Below, piece by piece: positions 12,880 through 23,822 of a DNA stretch of 64,000 nt (positions within the stretch are counted from its first letter, which is position 1; every line of letters starts with the position of its first letter). The notes beneath the pieces are model-generated. The model ran no database searches and had not been told where the DNA came from. It worked only from the letters and a program-made list of their open reading frames with translations. This DNA comes from Anaeromyces robustus (Eukaryota; Neocallimastigomycota; Neocallimastigomycetes; Neocallimastigales; Neocallimastigaceae), in contig MCFG01000004.1 of assembly GCA_002104895.1 (NCBI GenBank), positions 165,001 through 229,000 of the forward strand. Direction: 5' to 3'. The position numbers and the translations under genes are program-made.

Positions 12880-14558
12880 TTATTATTAAAATAATTTAAC
12901 ATATAAAACAATAAAAATATTATTTAATATAATTAAGTATTTTATATTAATAATAATAATAATAAAAGGAATAAACTATATAAGAAAAAAAGAAGAGAGA
13001 GAGAAAAAAAAAAAAAAAAAAAAAAAAGAAAGAAAGAAAAGAAAAAAAAAATTAAATATATTTTATTCTTATTCAAACAAAACTTTTTATAAAATATTCA
13101 ATTTCATTAATACTTGATTCTTTTTTTTTTTTTTATTAAAAAAATTAAACAAAAGGAATTATAAAATAAAATACTTTTTTCTTTTTTATGAACAATTCAA
13201 CATTTGTTAATTTTTATGAATAATTCAATATGATATATTAAATTTTAGAATTTAACCTTTATTATAATTCAATTAGAAATTTTTTTAAATTATTTTAAAT
13301 GAAACATTAAAAATACATAACAATTATAATTAAAAAAAAAATATTAAAAAAAGAAAATAAAAATTAATTAAAAAAACATATATATTATAATATACTATAC
13401 TGTATATATTAATTATATCATATATTTAATAAATTTCAATATTTTTTAAACTTTTTTGTTAAACTGTTATAAAGAATATTGAAATTATGTATCATTTCAC
13501 ATCTAATTAAAATTTAAAAAAAAAAAAAAAAAAAAATATAGTTTATTTTTTTAATTATATTATCTCAGCCAAAGGGCATTTGGAGTCTTTCATTTTATAA
13601 GAAATGATAATAATAACCAAAGGAAAAGTTTAGTAGACTGTACATTACTTTTAAATGTTACTTCTTATAATATTATCTAATTTATATTAAGATATTACTA
13701 ATAAAGATATCATTATTATGTCCTATTTCAATAACAACGAAAATACAGAAATATCAATAAGAATTTCATTTTAAATTTTATTAGCACCATTGGGTTAATA
13801 CAAAATAATTTAAAATACATAAATTTAATAACAGTTTAAATACAGCTTTTTTTTTATTATTATTATGAATTTTTAAATTATTAATGATTAAAACATAATT
13901 TTTTAAATAGAAATTTAAAAGATATAAATATAATATAAATACCAAACTATTAAATACTTTTTTTTTTTTTATTTAACATTTAAATTAATTAATTTTATTA
14001 ATTTTTTTTTTATTTATACTTGAAATTCATTTTTTTCATATGTATTATTATTTTTTATTTATATTTGCAATTCGTTTTTTTAAAAAGTATTATTTAATTA
14101 TATTTTTTATTTATGTTTACAATTCGTTTTTTTTTATAAAGTATTATTTAATTATATTTTTTATTTATGTTTACAATTCGTTTTTTTTATAAAGTATTAT
14201 TTAATTATATTTATTATTTATGTTTACAATTCGTTTTTTTTATAAAGTATTATTTAATTATATTTATTATTTATGTTTACAATTCGTTTTTTTTATAAAG
14301 TATTATTTAATTATATTTTTTATTTATATTTGCAATTCGTTTTTTATTATATGTATTCCCTATATAAATTTATATGTGTAATTTGTTTCTTTTTTTCTTT
14401 TTCTTCTTTTTTTTAAAAAAAAAAGAGTATTCTATAAAATATTATTTCTTATTGAATATATAATATATCATGATAGTAATATATTAACAATATTTAAAAT
14501 TGTAAAAAAAAAAAAAAAATTAAAATTAAAAATCAAAATTAAAATTTAATAATGAATT
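12880..14558. other. Intergenic region between SEN1-like gene and galK-galT
   Basis: No gene is supported. Left to right: the presumed promoter of the SEN1-like gene with purine-rich runs (about 12980-13050); a 250 bp patch near 13555-13810 of clearly richer base composition but with stops in the frames I read; a T-rich zone; and the ~53 bp tandem repeat at 14047-14345, which lies 3' of galK-galT. Confidence 0.6.
14047..14345. repeat. Minisatellite, ~53 bp unit, about six copies
   Basis: A unit containing TTTACAATTCGTTTTTTTTA then TAAAGTATTATTTAATTATA recurs. The CAATTCG core falls at 14068, 14120, 14174, 14227, 14280 and 14333, so the period is 52-54 bp. It lies about 210 bp past the galK-galT stop codon. 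Confidence 0.9.
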
Positions 14559-16793
14559 TTAATCATTTCTTGTTTTGTAATGAACTGAAGAAAGTTTACG
14601 TAATACTTCAGCACTTTGTTCAGGTGTAATATCTCTTTGGGCTTCAGCTAACATTTCATAACCTACCATAAACTTTTTTACAGTTGCTGAACGTAATAAA
14701 GGAGGGTAAAAATGCATATGGAAATGCCATTCGGGATGATTTTTTCCATCAGTAGGTGATTGATGAATTCCTGCAGAATATGGAAATGATGTTTCAAAAA
14801 GATTATCATATTTAGTAGTAAGCTCTTTAAGAATAGCTGCATATAATTTCTTTTCTTCTTCAGTAAATTCTAAGATATTCTTGATATTTCTTTTACTGAT
14901 TATCATGGTTTCATAAGGCCATGTTGCCCAGAAAGGTACTAATACAACAAAAGATTCATTTTCTAATACGATTCTTTCAGATTTATTAAGTTCCTTTTTA
15001 AGATAATCTTCTAAAAGTGTATGACCATTTTTATCATAATACTTTTTCAAGTTCTTTTGTGTTATTTCTGCTTGTGTAGGAATAGAAGATTGGGCCCATA
15101 TTTGACAATGTGGATGTGGATTACTGCATCCCATGACACTACCCTTATTTTCAAAAATTTGTACATGATTAATATAATCCATTAATCCCAATGATTTATA
15201 TTCTTCTTGCCATACTGTGATAACTTTTACAATATCTTCTACTTTCATTTCTGGTAATGTAAGACTGTGATCATCAGAAAAACAGATGACTCTGTTAATT
15301 CCTCTTTCAGGATTTATTCTGAAAAGTTCATCATCATCTTGATCATTTGGTTGAAAACTTATGTCTTCATTTAATAAAGATGGAAAATCATTTTTAAAAA
15401 CAAATGGACCTTTGTAATTTGGATTTTTATCACCATTGACTCTTGTATTTCCAGAACATAAGTAACAAGATTTATCATGTTGAGGACGTTTTTCTTCATT
15501 AACTTTTTCTTGTTGACCTTTCCATGGACGTTTGGCTCTTTGTGGAGAAACAAGAATCCATTGATCTAAAAGAGGATTGTAACGACGATGTGGATGTTCT
15601 GTAATACTAAATGTAACTTTTTGTTTTCCTTCATATTTATGAGTACCTTCAGAAATATTTACTTGATAAACTTTCATATCGATATTGAAAGCATCTTTAT
15701 ATTTTTTCTGAATAGAAGCAATAACATTATCAGCATCTTCTTTTTTAATAAGATTAATAGTACATCCACCAAAACCACCTCCCATCATTCTTGCTCCAGA
15801 AACTCCTTTTTCTTTTAAAACTTCTTCAACTAAGAAATCTAATTCACTACAACTTACTTCATAATCTTGAGAAAGTCCTTTATGAGTTTCATTTAAAAGT
15901 TCTCCTAATTTTTTAAAATCTTGATTTTGTAAAGCAAGAGCGGCTTCTTCTACTCTTTTAATTTCTTCAATTACATATCTACAACGCTTGTAAATAACTT
16001 CTCCTAATTCTCCCTTCAATTTTTCTAACATATCATGTGTAACATCTCTGTAATCTTTTACTTCAGAATAATTAGCCTTTATTATACTAATACCACGATC
16101 TACTTCATTTCTACGATCATTGTATCCAGATGTTAAGTGAGTATGTTTAACACAACTATCAAAAAGTACTAAACAATGATCATCTAACTTTGCATCATAA
16201 TAAGTATAGTCTAATGTATTACAATCAAGTTTAATTACTTTATCTTTTTTACCGAATACTGATGCAAATTGATCCATAATACCACATTTTACACCTGCAA
16301 AATTATGTTCAGAAGATTGTCCTATAATTGTAATTGTTTTTCTATCAATTCCTAATTTATAAATACTATCAAGAGCATAAGCAAATCCACATTCTAAAGC
16401 TGCTGAAGATGAAAGTCCAGCACCTATTGGAACATCACTACTTAATGCAACTTTAAAACTACCTATTTTTTTGCCTAATTTCTTAATTTCATGAATAACA
16501 CCAAGCATATAATTAGCCCATCTTGTTGATCCAGGTTTTAAATCATCATTTACGTTTACAGTAAACTTTTCATTATAATCAGCAGCATAGAATTCACTTA
16601 ATTCAGAATCTGTTGCTTTAATGGCAAAACATATATATTTATCAATAGCAGCTGGAAGTACAAATCCATTATTATAATCTACGTGTTCACCAATAATGTT
16701 TATTCTACCTGGAGACATATAAACAGAATCAGGATCTTCTCCAAATTGTTTTTTAAAAGTTTGAACTGTGAAATCAACTAATTTATTTGTCAT
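14559..16793 (-). CDS. galK-galT: Galactokinase-galactose-1-phosphate uridylyltransferase fusion (744 aa)
   Basis: Two Leloir-pathway enzymes in one unbroken frame. Residues 1-391 are galactokinase (galactose + ATP to galactose-1-phosphate): signature GRINIIGEHVDY (29-40) with Arg30, ATP loop VPIGAGLSSSAALE (121-134), CGIMDQFASVFG with the likely catalytic Asp174, and GGGFGGC (338-344). Residues ~392-744 are a full-length class I uridylyltransferase (Gal-1-P + UDP-glucose to UDP-galactose + Glc-1-P): start EHPHRRYNPL (399-408), CYLC (443-446) as a likely metal site, HPHCQ (560-564) with nucleophile His562, and a C-terminal HFHMHFYPPLL. The linker is only a few residues. The kinase half reads like the GalK of Bacteroidetes (YEVSC-ELDFLV, GGCTINLI), the transferase half like the common eukaryotic/gamma-proteobacterial GalT; this comparison is from memory. 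It is intronless and all key residues are intact, so both activities are expected in the cytosol. Confidence 0.95.
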   Translation of the reverse strand: MTNKLVDFTVQTFKKQFGEDPDSVYMSPGRINIIGEHVDYNNGFVLPAAIDKYICFAIKATDSELSEFYAADYNEKFTVNVNDDLKPGSTRWANYMLGVIHEIKKLGKKIGSFKVALSSDVPIGAGLSSSAALECGFAYALDSIYKLGIDRKTITIIGQSSEHNFAGVKCGIMDQFASVFGKKDKVIKLDCNTLDYTYYDAKLDDHCLVLFDSCVKHTHLTSGYNDRRNEVDRGISIIKANYSEVKDYRDVTHDMLEKLKGELGEVIYKRCRYVIEEIKRVEEAALALQNQDFKKLGELLNETHKGLSQDYEVSCSELDFLVEEVLKEKGVSGARMMGGGFGGCTINLIKKEDADNVIASIQKKYKDAFNIDMKVYQVNISEGTHKYEGKQKVTFSITEHPHRRYNPLLDQWILVSPQRAKRPWKGQQEKVNEEKRPQHDKSCYLCSGNTRVNGDKNPNYKGPFVFKNDFPSLLNEDISFQPNDQDDDELFRINPERGINRVICFSDDHSLTLPEMKVEDIVKVITVWQEEYKSLGLMDYINHVQIFENKGSVMGCSNPHPHCQIWAQSSIPTQAEITQKNLKKYYDKNGHTLLEDYLKKELNKSERIVLENESFVVLVPFWATWPYETMIISKRNIKNILEFTEEEKKLYAAILKELTTKYDNLFETSFPYSAGIHQSPTDGKNHPEWHFHMHFYPPLLRSATVKKFMVGYEMLAEAQRDITPEQSAEVLRKLSSVHYKTRND

Positions 16794-16913
16794 CTTTTTT
16801 ATATTGTTTTTATGTTCTATACGAATAATTATTAATAGTTATTATATAAAAAATTGAATAATATATGAATATATGAATAAAATAATAGTTAATAATAGTT
16901 TTTAGTTAAAAAT

Positions 16914-17026
<113 letters not shown>

Positions 17027-17311
17027 TTCTAATAAAATAATAATTATTATAAAATATAGTTACATGGTAGATATGCCGGATGAAATAATAATTAATGATA
17101 GTTTATAATTAAATATTAATTTTTAATAAGTATATAAGATTCGGAAAATTATATACTCTTAATTTATTATTTTTGGAAATTTTATTAAATTTTTTTTTAT
17201 AAAAAATTATATATTTATATAATTTGTTTTTGTACAAAATATTTTATTTATATCTTTTTTTTATTTTATGAATTTATTAATGATAAACTTTATATAATAT
17301 GGAATAATAAT

Positions 17312-17440
17312 AGCCAATCATATACTTACATATGACTATTAATTTATTAATTATTGGCGTATTTCTACCAATTATAGTTTATAGCATTGACAAACTTATT
17401 AAAAATTGTATCCACAATTTTTATTTTGTGTAATGTACAT
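17312..17440 (-). promoter_or_regulatory. Conserved upstream block of galK-galT, with CCAAT element
   Basis: The sequence AGCCAATCATATACTTACAT at 17312, then TTCTACCAATT (17362-17372), TGTATCCAC (17407-17415) and TTTATTTTGTGTAAT (17420-17434), all recur in the same order upstream of the galK copy. Conservation amid diverged AT-rich sequence may reflect function or simply a recent duplication. CCAATCAT fits a CCAAT box; the binding factor is an inference. It lies about 520 bp from the start codon. Confidence 0.55.
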
Positions 17441-17504
17441 TGATAATAAGTTAATAATATTATTATTAAGTTGATCAAAGGAAAAAAAAAAAAAAGCATT
17501 TTAA

Positions 17505-17607
17505 TAAAAAAATAAATAATAAAGCTTTTAATTAAAAAAATAAATAATAAAGCTTTTTAATTAAAAAAATAAATAATAAAGCTTTTTAATTAAAAAAATA
17601 AATAATT
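17505..17607. repeat. Tandem repeat, ~29 bp unit, three to four copies
   Basis: AAAGCTTTTTAATT followed by AAAAAAATAAATAAT repeats, with the AAAGC core at 17521, 17549 and 17578. Confidence 0.85.
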
Positions 17608-18243
17608 ATATTTTTATTTATATTATAATTTATATTTAAAATAAATTTTTCCTAGTGTAACGTAACTCTATCCTTTTTTTTTAAAAAAAAAATAATACTA
17701 CATTAATTAAATAAATAATATACAATTAATTAAACTTATTTTATATATATTAAAATTTATTAATAAATCAAAAACAAATATTAGATTTTAATTTATTTAA
17801 TTAAATTCTAATATTTAATTTATTTAATTTAATTAATAAAAATTAGAATGAATTAAAATTTAATTTAATTATTTAATTATAATGAGAAATAAAATATTTA
17901 ATTGATTTTTTTTGTATTTTTTAATTGATTTTTAATAATGTAATACAATGAAATAAACTTTAATACTGTAATACAATGAAATATACTTGAAAAAAAATAT
18001 TCAACATTAAATGCTTTTATTTGAAATCTCAAAAAACAAATTGAAAAATAGAAAATAAAGTAAATAGATGAAATAAAAGATGTATTTAATAATTATATTT
18101 ATATCTTTATATTTTTATTAATAAAATAAATTATATATCATATGTATTTTTTTTTTAATTATTTATTTTATTATTTATTTATTATTTCTTTATTTAATAT
18201 TACTTTTTTTATTTATTCGTTATTTATTCATTATTTACTATTT

Positions 18244-18274
<31 letters not shown>

Positions 18275-18458
18275 GTTTATTTATTTGTTTATTTGTTTAT
18301 TTATTTGTTTATTTGTTTACTACCCTTTTATGTTTATTTTTTTTTTTAAGTTTCATTATTAAAGTTAATTTTAATAATAGATACTTTTTAAAATTGTTAT
18401 AAATGTATTATATTATACAATGAAATAGAAGTTCATATATTCTTATATATTTTTAAGC

Positions 18459-19634
18459 TTAATATTTTCCCTCATATTTATGAGTACCTTCAGAAATATT
18501 TACTTGATAAACTTTCATATCGATATTGAAAGCATCTTTATATTTTTTCTGAATAGAAGCAATAACATTATCAGCATCTGCTTTTTTAATAAGGTTAATG
18601 GTACATCCACCAAAACCACCTCCCATCATTCTTGCTCCAGAAACTCCTTTTTCTTTTAAAACTTCTTCAACTAAGAAATCTAATTCACTACAACTTACTT
18701 CATAATCTTGAGAAAGTCCTTTATGAGTTTCATTTAAAAGTTCTCCTAATTTTTTAAAATCTTGATTTTGTAAAGCAAGAGCGGCTTCTTCTACTCTTTT
18801 AATTTCTTCAATTACATATCTACAACGCTTGTAAATAACTTCTCCTAATTCTCCCTTCAATTTTTCTAACATATCATGTGTAACATCTCTGTAATCTTTT
18901 ACTTCAGAATAATTAGCCTTTATTATACTAATACCACGATCTACTTCATTTCTACGATCATTGTATCCAGATGTTAAGTGAGTATGTTTAACACAACTAT
19001 CAAAAAGTACTAAACAATGATCATCTAACTTTGCATCATAATAAGTATAGTCTAATGTATTACAATCAAGTTTAATAACTTTATCTTTTTTACCGAATAC
19101 TGATGCAAATTGATCCATAATACCACATTTAACACCTGCAAAATTATGTTCAGAAGATTGTCCTATAATTGTAATTGTTTTTCTATCAATTCCTAATTTA
19201 TAAATACTATCAAGAGCATAAGCAAATCCACATTCTAAAGCTGCTGAAGATGAAAGTCCAGCACCTATTGGAACATCACTACTTAATGCAACTTTAAAAC
19301 TACCTATTTTTTTGCCTAATTTCTTAATTTCATGAATAACACCAAGCATATAATTAGCCCATCTTGTTGATCCAGGTTTTAAATCATCATTTACGTTTAC
19401 AGTAAATTTTTCATTATAATCAGCAGCATAGAATTCACTTAATTCAGAATCTGTTGCTTTAATGGCAAAACATATATATTTATCAATAGCAGCTGGAAGT
19501 ACAAATCCATTATTATAATCTATGTGTTCACCAATAATGTTTATTCTACCTGGAGACATATAAACAGAATCAGGATCTTCTCCAAATTGTTTTTTAAAGG
19601 TTTGAACTGTGAAATCAACTAATTTATTTGTCAT
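18459..19634 (-). CDS. galK: Galactokinase, tandem copy without the GalT half (391 aa)
   Basis: It phosphorylates galactose to galactose-1-phosphate. It matches the kinase half of the upstream fusion with only about eight nucleotide differences noticed by eye over ~1155 bp; two change amino acids (Val38 to Ile, Glu352 to Ala). All kinase motifs are intact (GRINIIGEH, VPIGAGLSSSAALE, CGIMDQFASVFG, GGGFGGC). Identity stops at residue 390 (KYEGK), exactly where the fusion passes into GalT; this copy adds a Tyr and a stop. 391 residues is normal for a complete galactokinase, so it is probably functional. Both copies read the same way, with start codons 2841 bp apart, and the upstream regions match too. 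It is therefore a recent direct tandem duplication, or an older one kept alike by gene conversion. Confidence 0.95.
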   Translation of the reverse strand: MTNKLVDFTVQTFKKQFGEDPDSVYMSPGRINIIGEHIDYNNGFVLPAAIDKYICFAIKATDSELSEFYAADYNEKFTVNVNDDLKPGSTRWANYMLGVIHEIKKLGKKIGSFKVALSSDVPIGAGLSSSAALECGFAYALDSIYKLGIDRKTITIIGQSSEHNFAGVKCGIMDQFASVFGKKDKVIKLDCNTLDYTYYDAKLDDHCLVLFDSCVKHTHLTSGYNDRRNEVDRGISIIKANYSEVKDYRDVTHDMLEKLKGELGEVIYKRCRYVIEEIKRVEEAALALQNQDFKKLGELLNETHKGLSQDYEVSCSELDFLVEEVLKEKGVSGARMMGGGFGGCTINLIKKADADNVIASIQKKYKDAFNIDMKVYQVNISEGTHKYEGKY

Positions 19635-22600
19635 CTTTTTAATATTGCTTTTCGCTCTATACGAATAATTATTAATATTTAATAGAAAGTAAATAAAAAA
19701 ATAATTACAAAAAAAAACAATTAAATATTATTATTTATCAAGTACAAAATAACTTAATAATATTTTTTAATTAAAGGAAAATTTTTTTTTCTTATAACAA
19801 AAAATTATATATTTATATAATTTTGTTTGAGTACAAAAAATACATATATATTCACTTAACAGTTTATTTTGTGATATACTACATTATTAAATATAATCAG
19901 CCAATCATATACTTACATATGACTAAAATTTATTAACATCGTATATTGTTTTCTACCAATTGAATAACAATTTTAAAATAATGTATCCACCAATTTTATT
20001 TTGTGTAATATACATAAATATATTAGGAAGATCAAAAAAAAAGAGTTAAAACATATATATCATTCTTAAATTCTAAAAAAAAAAAAATATTTACGATAGA
20101 TATATATATAAATTTTTTTTGTTAAACTTTTTATTTAATAGTTCTATAAATATGTATTTATGTATTAATAACCTTAAAAATTTATTAATGCAATAAATTA
20201 TATAGAATTACAAAATTCTTTATTTAAAAATATTGATTTTAATATAAATACAATTATCGAAACGTCTTTATTTATATTTTCCATTATTTATGTATTTGTG
20301 AATCTTTAATATTTTCCATTGTTTATATATTGTGAATCTTTAATATTTTTATTATTTACAATAGTAAATTTGAAAACAATTTTTATTATTATGAAGGAGA
20401 ATTTTTATTATAATTCATAATAAATAATAGATTATTTATTATTAAATCTTAATAAATATTTAAATCAGGTGTTTACTTTTTTTTTATTAATTAATAGGAT
20501 AATTAAAAATTTAAATAATAAACTCTAAATTTAAATATTTAATTAATTTTCCATATTCAAATAATTTTATTTCTTAAACTATAATAATTAAAATTATATA
20601 TATATGGAAAATTAAATAAGAATATAAATTAAATTATAATAATTAAATTAATAATATGGAAATAATAAAAAGTTTAAACTTTAGAATTTAATAAAAAGCA
20701 AAATCAAAATATAATATTTAAACTTTAATATTATAATTTTCTTGCAAAACTATAATAATAATAAAAAACGATATTATCATATGCTATAAAAAATTTAATA
20801 TTTGTAATAATAATATATTCATGATATTAATAAGTTTATAATTTTTTTCAACAATAAAATTAAAACAAGATTCAACAATAAAATTAAAACAAGGTTTATA
20901 AAATGAAATGATTATTTAATTTATAAATAATATTAATAATAATAATAAATATATATTATATATAAAGTATAAATATTATTTAAAAATATTATTTAAAAAA
21001 GATACATATAAATAAAATATAAAAATAAACATAAATTTATATTATCTAACGAATCGTAATTATTAATGAGCCACAAATATCATTTAATATATTTAAATAA
21101 ATTTTTTACTTTTATTAATTAAATTTTTGACTTTAATTTCAATTTAAATTAAAATGAACAATTTATAAAATTATTAATCATAATTAATAAAACCTTTCAT
21201 AGAAATTTTATTATATAAGTTTTACTAAATATTATCAAATATTATTAAATTTATGAAACATATAAAAATGCATTAATGTATTTTATATACAAAAAAAGTA
21301 TTGTTTTATAAAAAAATAAAGTAACAAAAATGTTTACACATAAAACTTTGTTTATATATATTATAGTATTAAAAGGTTGTATATAATAGAGTTGTTATAA
21401 CTTATTTAAAATAATATTTATTAAATATGAAATATATTAATATTCCAAATTATATATATTAGTAAACAAATCAATATAAAATATGAATTATTTATACTTT
21501 CATTTATATAATGTTAGTATAAAATTATATAACGAATATCATATCTATGTAATTTCTTATTATTATTTAATGATGACTCATTTAATATAAATTTATTATA
21601 TTTTAAATTTCTCATTGATTTATGTATACTCACATGATATCATGTTTTCAATATTTATTTATATATAACTAATTATTCAACTAATAATTTAAAATATTTA
21701 ATAATAAAAAATTAATAGTATATATTTATTAATAAATGATCTTTTTTATATATATAATAAAATAAATAATAAATAAATAAATTAATAAATAAATTAATTA
21801 ATAAATAAATAAATAAATAAATAAATAAAACTATTAAATGGGCATAAGATGAATTAATATATTTATTCATAAGATACAATTTTACTATAGCCCAAAAAAA
21901 AAAAAAAAATTGAAATTTATTATTTTGTACTTTATTGTACTTCATTTTAAAGATATTTATATAAGTTACTATGCTATTTAGTCTTTTATCTTTTCTTTAT
22001 ATATAATACAATTAATTTTATTCAATCAATATTTATAATATTTATTAGAATAATTTATTGTAATATATAGATATTTATATACAATTTTATAATATCACCT
22101 AATCTCCTAATTTGTATAAAGATAAAAAAAAAACTCAAAAGTATAAAAAAGCATAATTTATTATTTATTAATTAATTAAATAATAATAACTTTTAATTAA
22201 TTATTTATTAATTCTATGATTAATAATTGTATGCAATCATGACATACTTTTTTGTGTCATAATTCTTACGTATTAATATTGTTTATTTGTTATTATTCAT
22301 TTTATTTATTGTTAATGAACAACCAAAAAAAACAAAACAAAACAAAAAAAAAAAATAAAATAAAAAAAATAAAATAAAAAAAAAAAAATAAAAAATAAAA
22401 AATAAAAAAATAATTATTAATAAGATTTTTTAAAAAAAAAAAAAAAAAGATATAAAAAGAACACAAAATACTTTTTTTTTTTGTTTTTTCTTATTTTTTA
22501 TATAAAAAAAAGTTTTTTTTTGTATATCTTTAAAAAAATAAAATTTTGGAAAGTTTTTATTTTTTATAAAGAAATAATAGAAAAAAAAAAAATTGTGTAT

Positions 22601-23822
22601 TAATAAAAAAATAATATTAATACTTAAAAGAATTTAAAATTTTAATAAATAGTATTTTAAAAAGAAAAAAGGTAAGGAAATTTTATTTTATTTTTATTTT
22701 ATTTTTATTTTATTATATTTTTTTTTTTTTTTAATTTTATTATATAATAAATTCATTCAATGAATTGATAAAATTAATAAAAAATGAATGAATATATAAA
22801 TAAAATAAAATAAAAAATAATTATTATTATTATCTACTATAAAATCTTCGTATAATTTTTTTATTAAACAAAAATTTTAAAATGACATTATTTTTAGTAT
22901 TTTTATTGGTAACACAACAAAATTTAAATACATAAATAATTAAAAATAATTATATTAAATTTAATATATTAGATATAAGATTTACTTATTAAATATATTA
23001 ATTTTTTTATCTGACCGCTAACTGAATAATTTTAATATATTATAATATTAAAATTTTAATTATTATTAATTAAAATAAATGATATGATAATTATTATATA
23101 CGACAAAAAAAAAATAAAAATAAAATAAAATAATAATAAAAAAAAAAAAATTATATATTTATATTTTATATTATATATAAAAAATAATTATAAGATATAT
23201 TTATTTTTTTTTATACAAATTTCACATTTTAAATTTTTTATTTATATATACTATTGAATAGTTATAAATGAGATTAGTTTATTAAATTAAAAAAAAATTG
23301 TATATATAAATACTTGTAAAATAAAAAATTGTAAATTATAATAATAATCATAAACTCATTAATTTTCATAAATTTACAATTATATATTTAGATAACAGCA
23401 ACTTTTTGTAATACTATTTCTTTAAATATTTTTATATGTATTGATTATATATAAAATAAAAAAATTGTAAAAATATATATTTATTAAAAGGTAATATAAA
23501 AATTAAAAGGTAATATAAAATATAATACAATTTATTATTAGTATAATTATTAAAAATATATAATAGTATATTATACACTACTTTTATATTTTTTCTAAAT
23601 ATATAGTTCAAGTTATATATATGTATATATTTTAAAGAAAATATTCAATTGTAATTTTATTATTATTAAAAAACTATCATAACTATTATAACTAATATAA
23701 TTATTATTGAACATAAAAATTATAATTTTTATCATTTTCTTACAATTTCAAAAAAATTAGTTTTATACTATCAGAAACTTAGAAAAAAAAAAAAAAAAAA
23801 AGGAAAAAAATAATAAATAAAA
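19635..23822. other. Divergent intergenic region between galK and the GH53 gene
   Basis: No gene is supported in this 4.2 kb. The left end carries the duplicated galK upstream block (19899-20014). Small tandem duplications occur at 20274-20350 (~50 bp unit with TGAATCTTTAATATTTT), 20849-20896 (24 bp unit CAACAATAAAATTAAAACAAG) and 23497-23521 (20 bp unit). A frame near 21712-21945 (-) is simple-sequence translation. The right end should hold the GH53 promoter; an A run precedes its start codon. Confidence 0.6.
19899..20014 (-). promoter_or_regulatory. Duplicated upstream block of the galK copy, with CCAAT element
   Basis: Same ordered elements as upstream of the fusion gene: AGCCAATCATATACTTACAT at 19899, TTCTACCAATT at 19951, TGTATCCAC at 19982, then ATTTTATTTTGTGTAAT. 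It lies about 265 bp from the start codon, half the distance seen for the fusion gene. A further matching stretch (AAAAATTATATATTTATATA) lies nearer both genes. Confidence 0.55.

Noticed and set aside
14047-14345. CRISPR-like array
   Set aside because: The units are directly adjacent with no unique spacers, and the genome is eukaryotic. The same applies to the 55 bp repeat at 27511.
18142-18402. Membrane-protein-like frame downstream of the galK copy
   Set aside because: It is a Phe/Leu/Tyr/Ile product of TTTA and TTTG repeats.
18459-19634. The galK copy as a broken pseudogene
   Set aside because: All kinase motifs are intact and 391 residues is a complete galactokinase; only the fused GalT part is absent.
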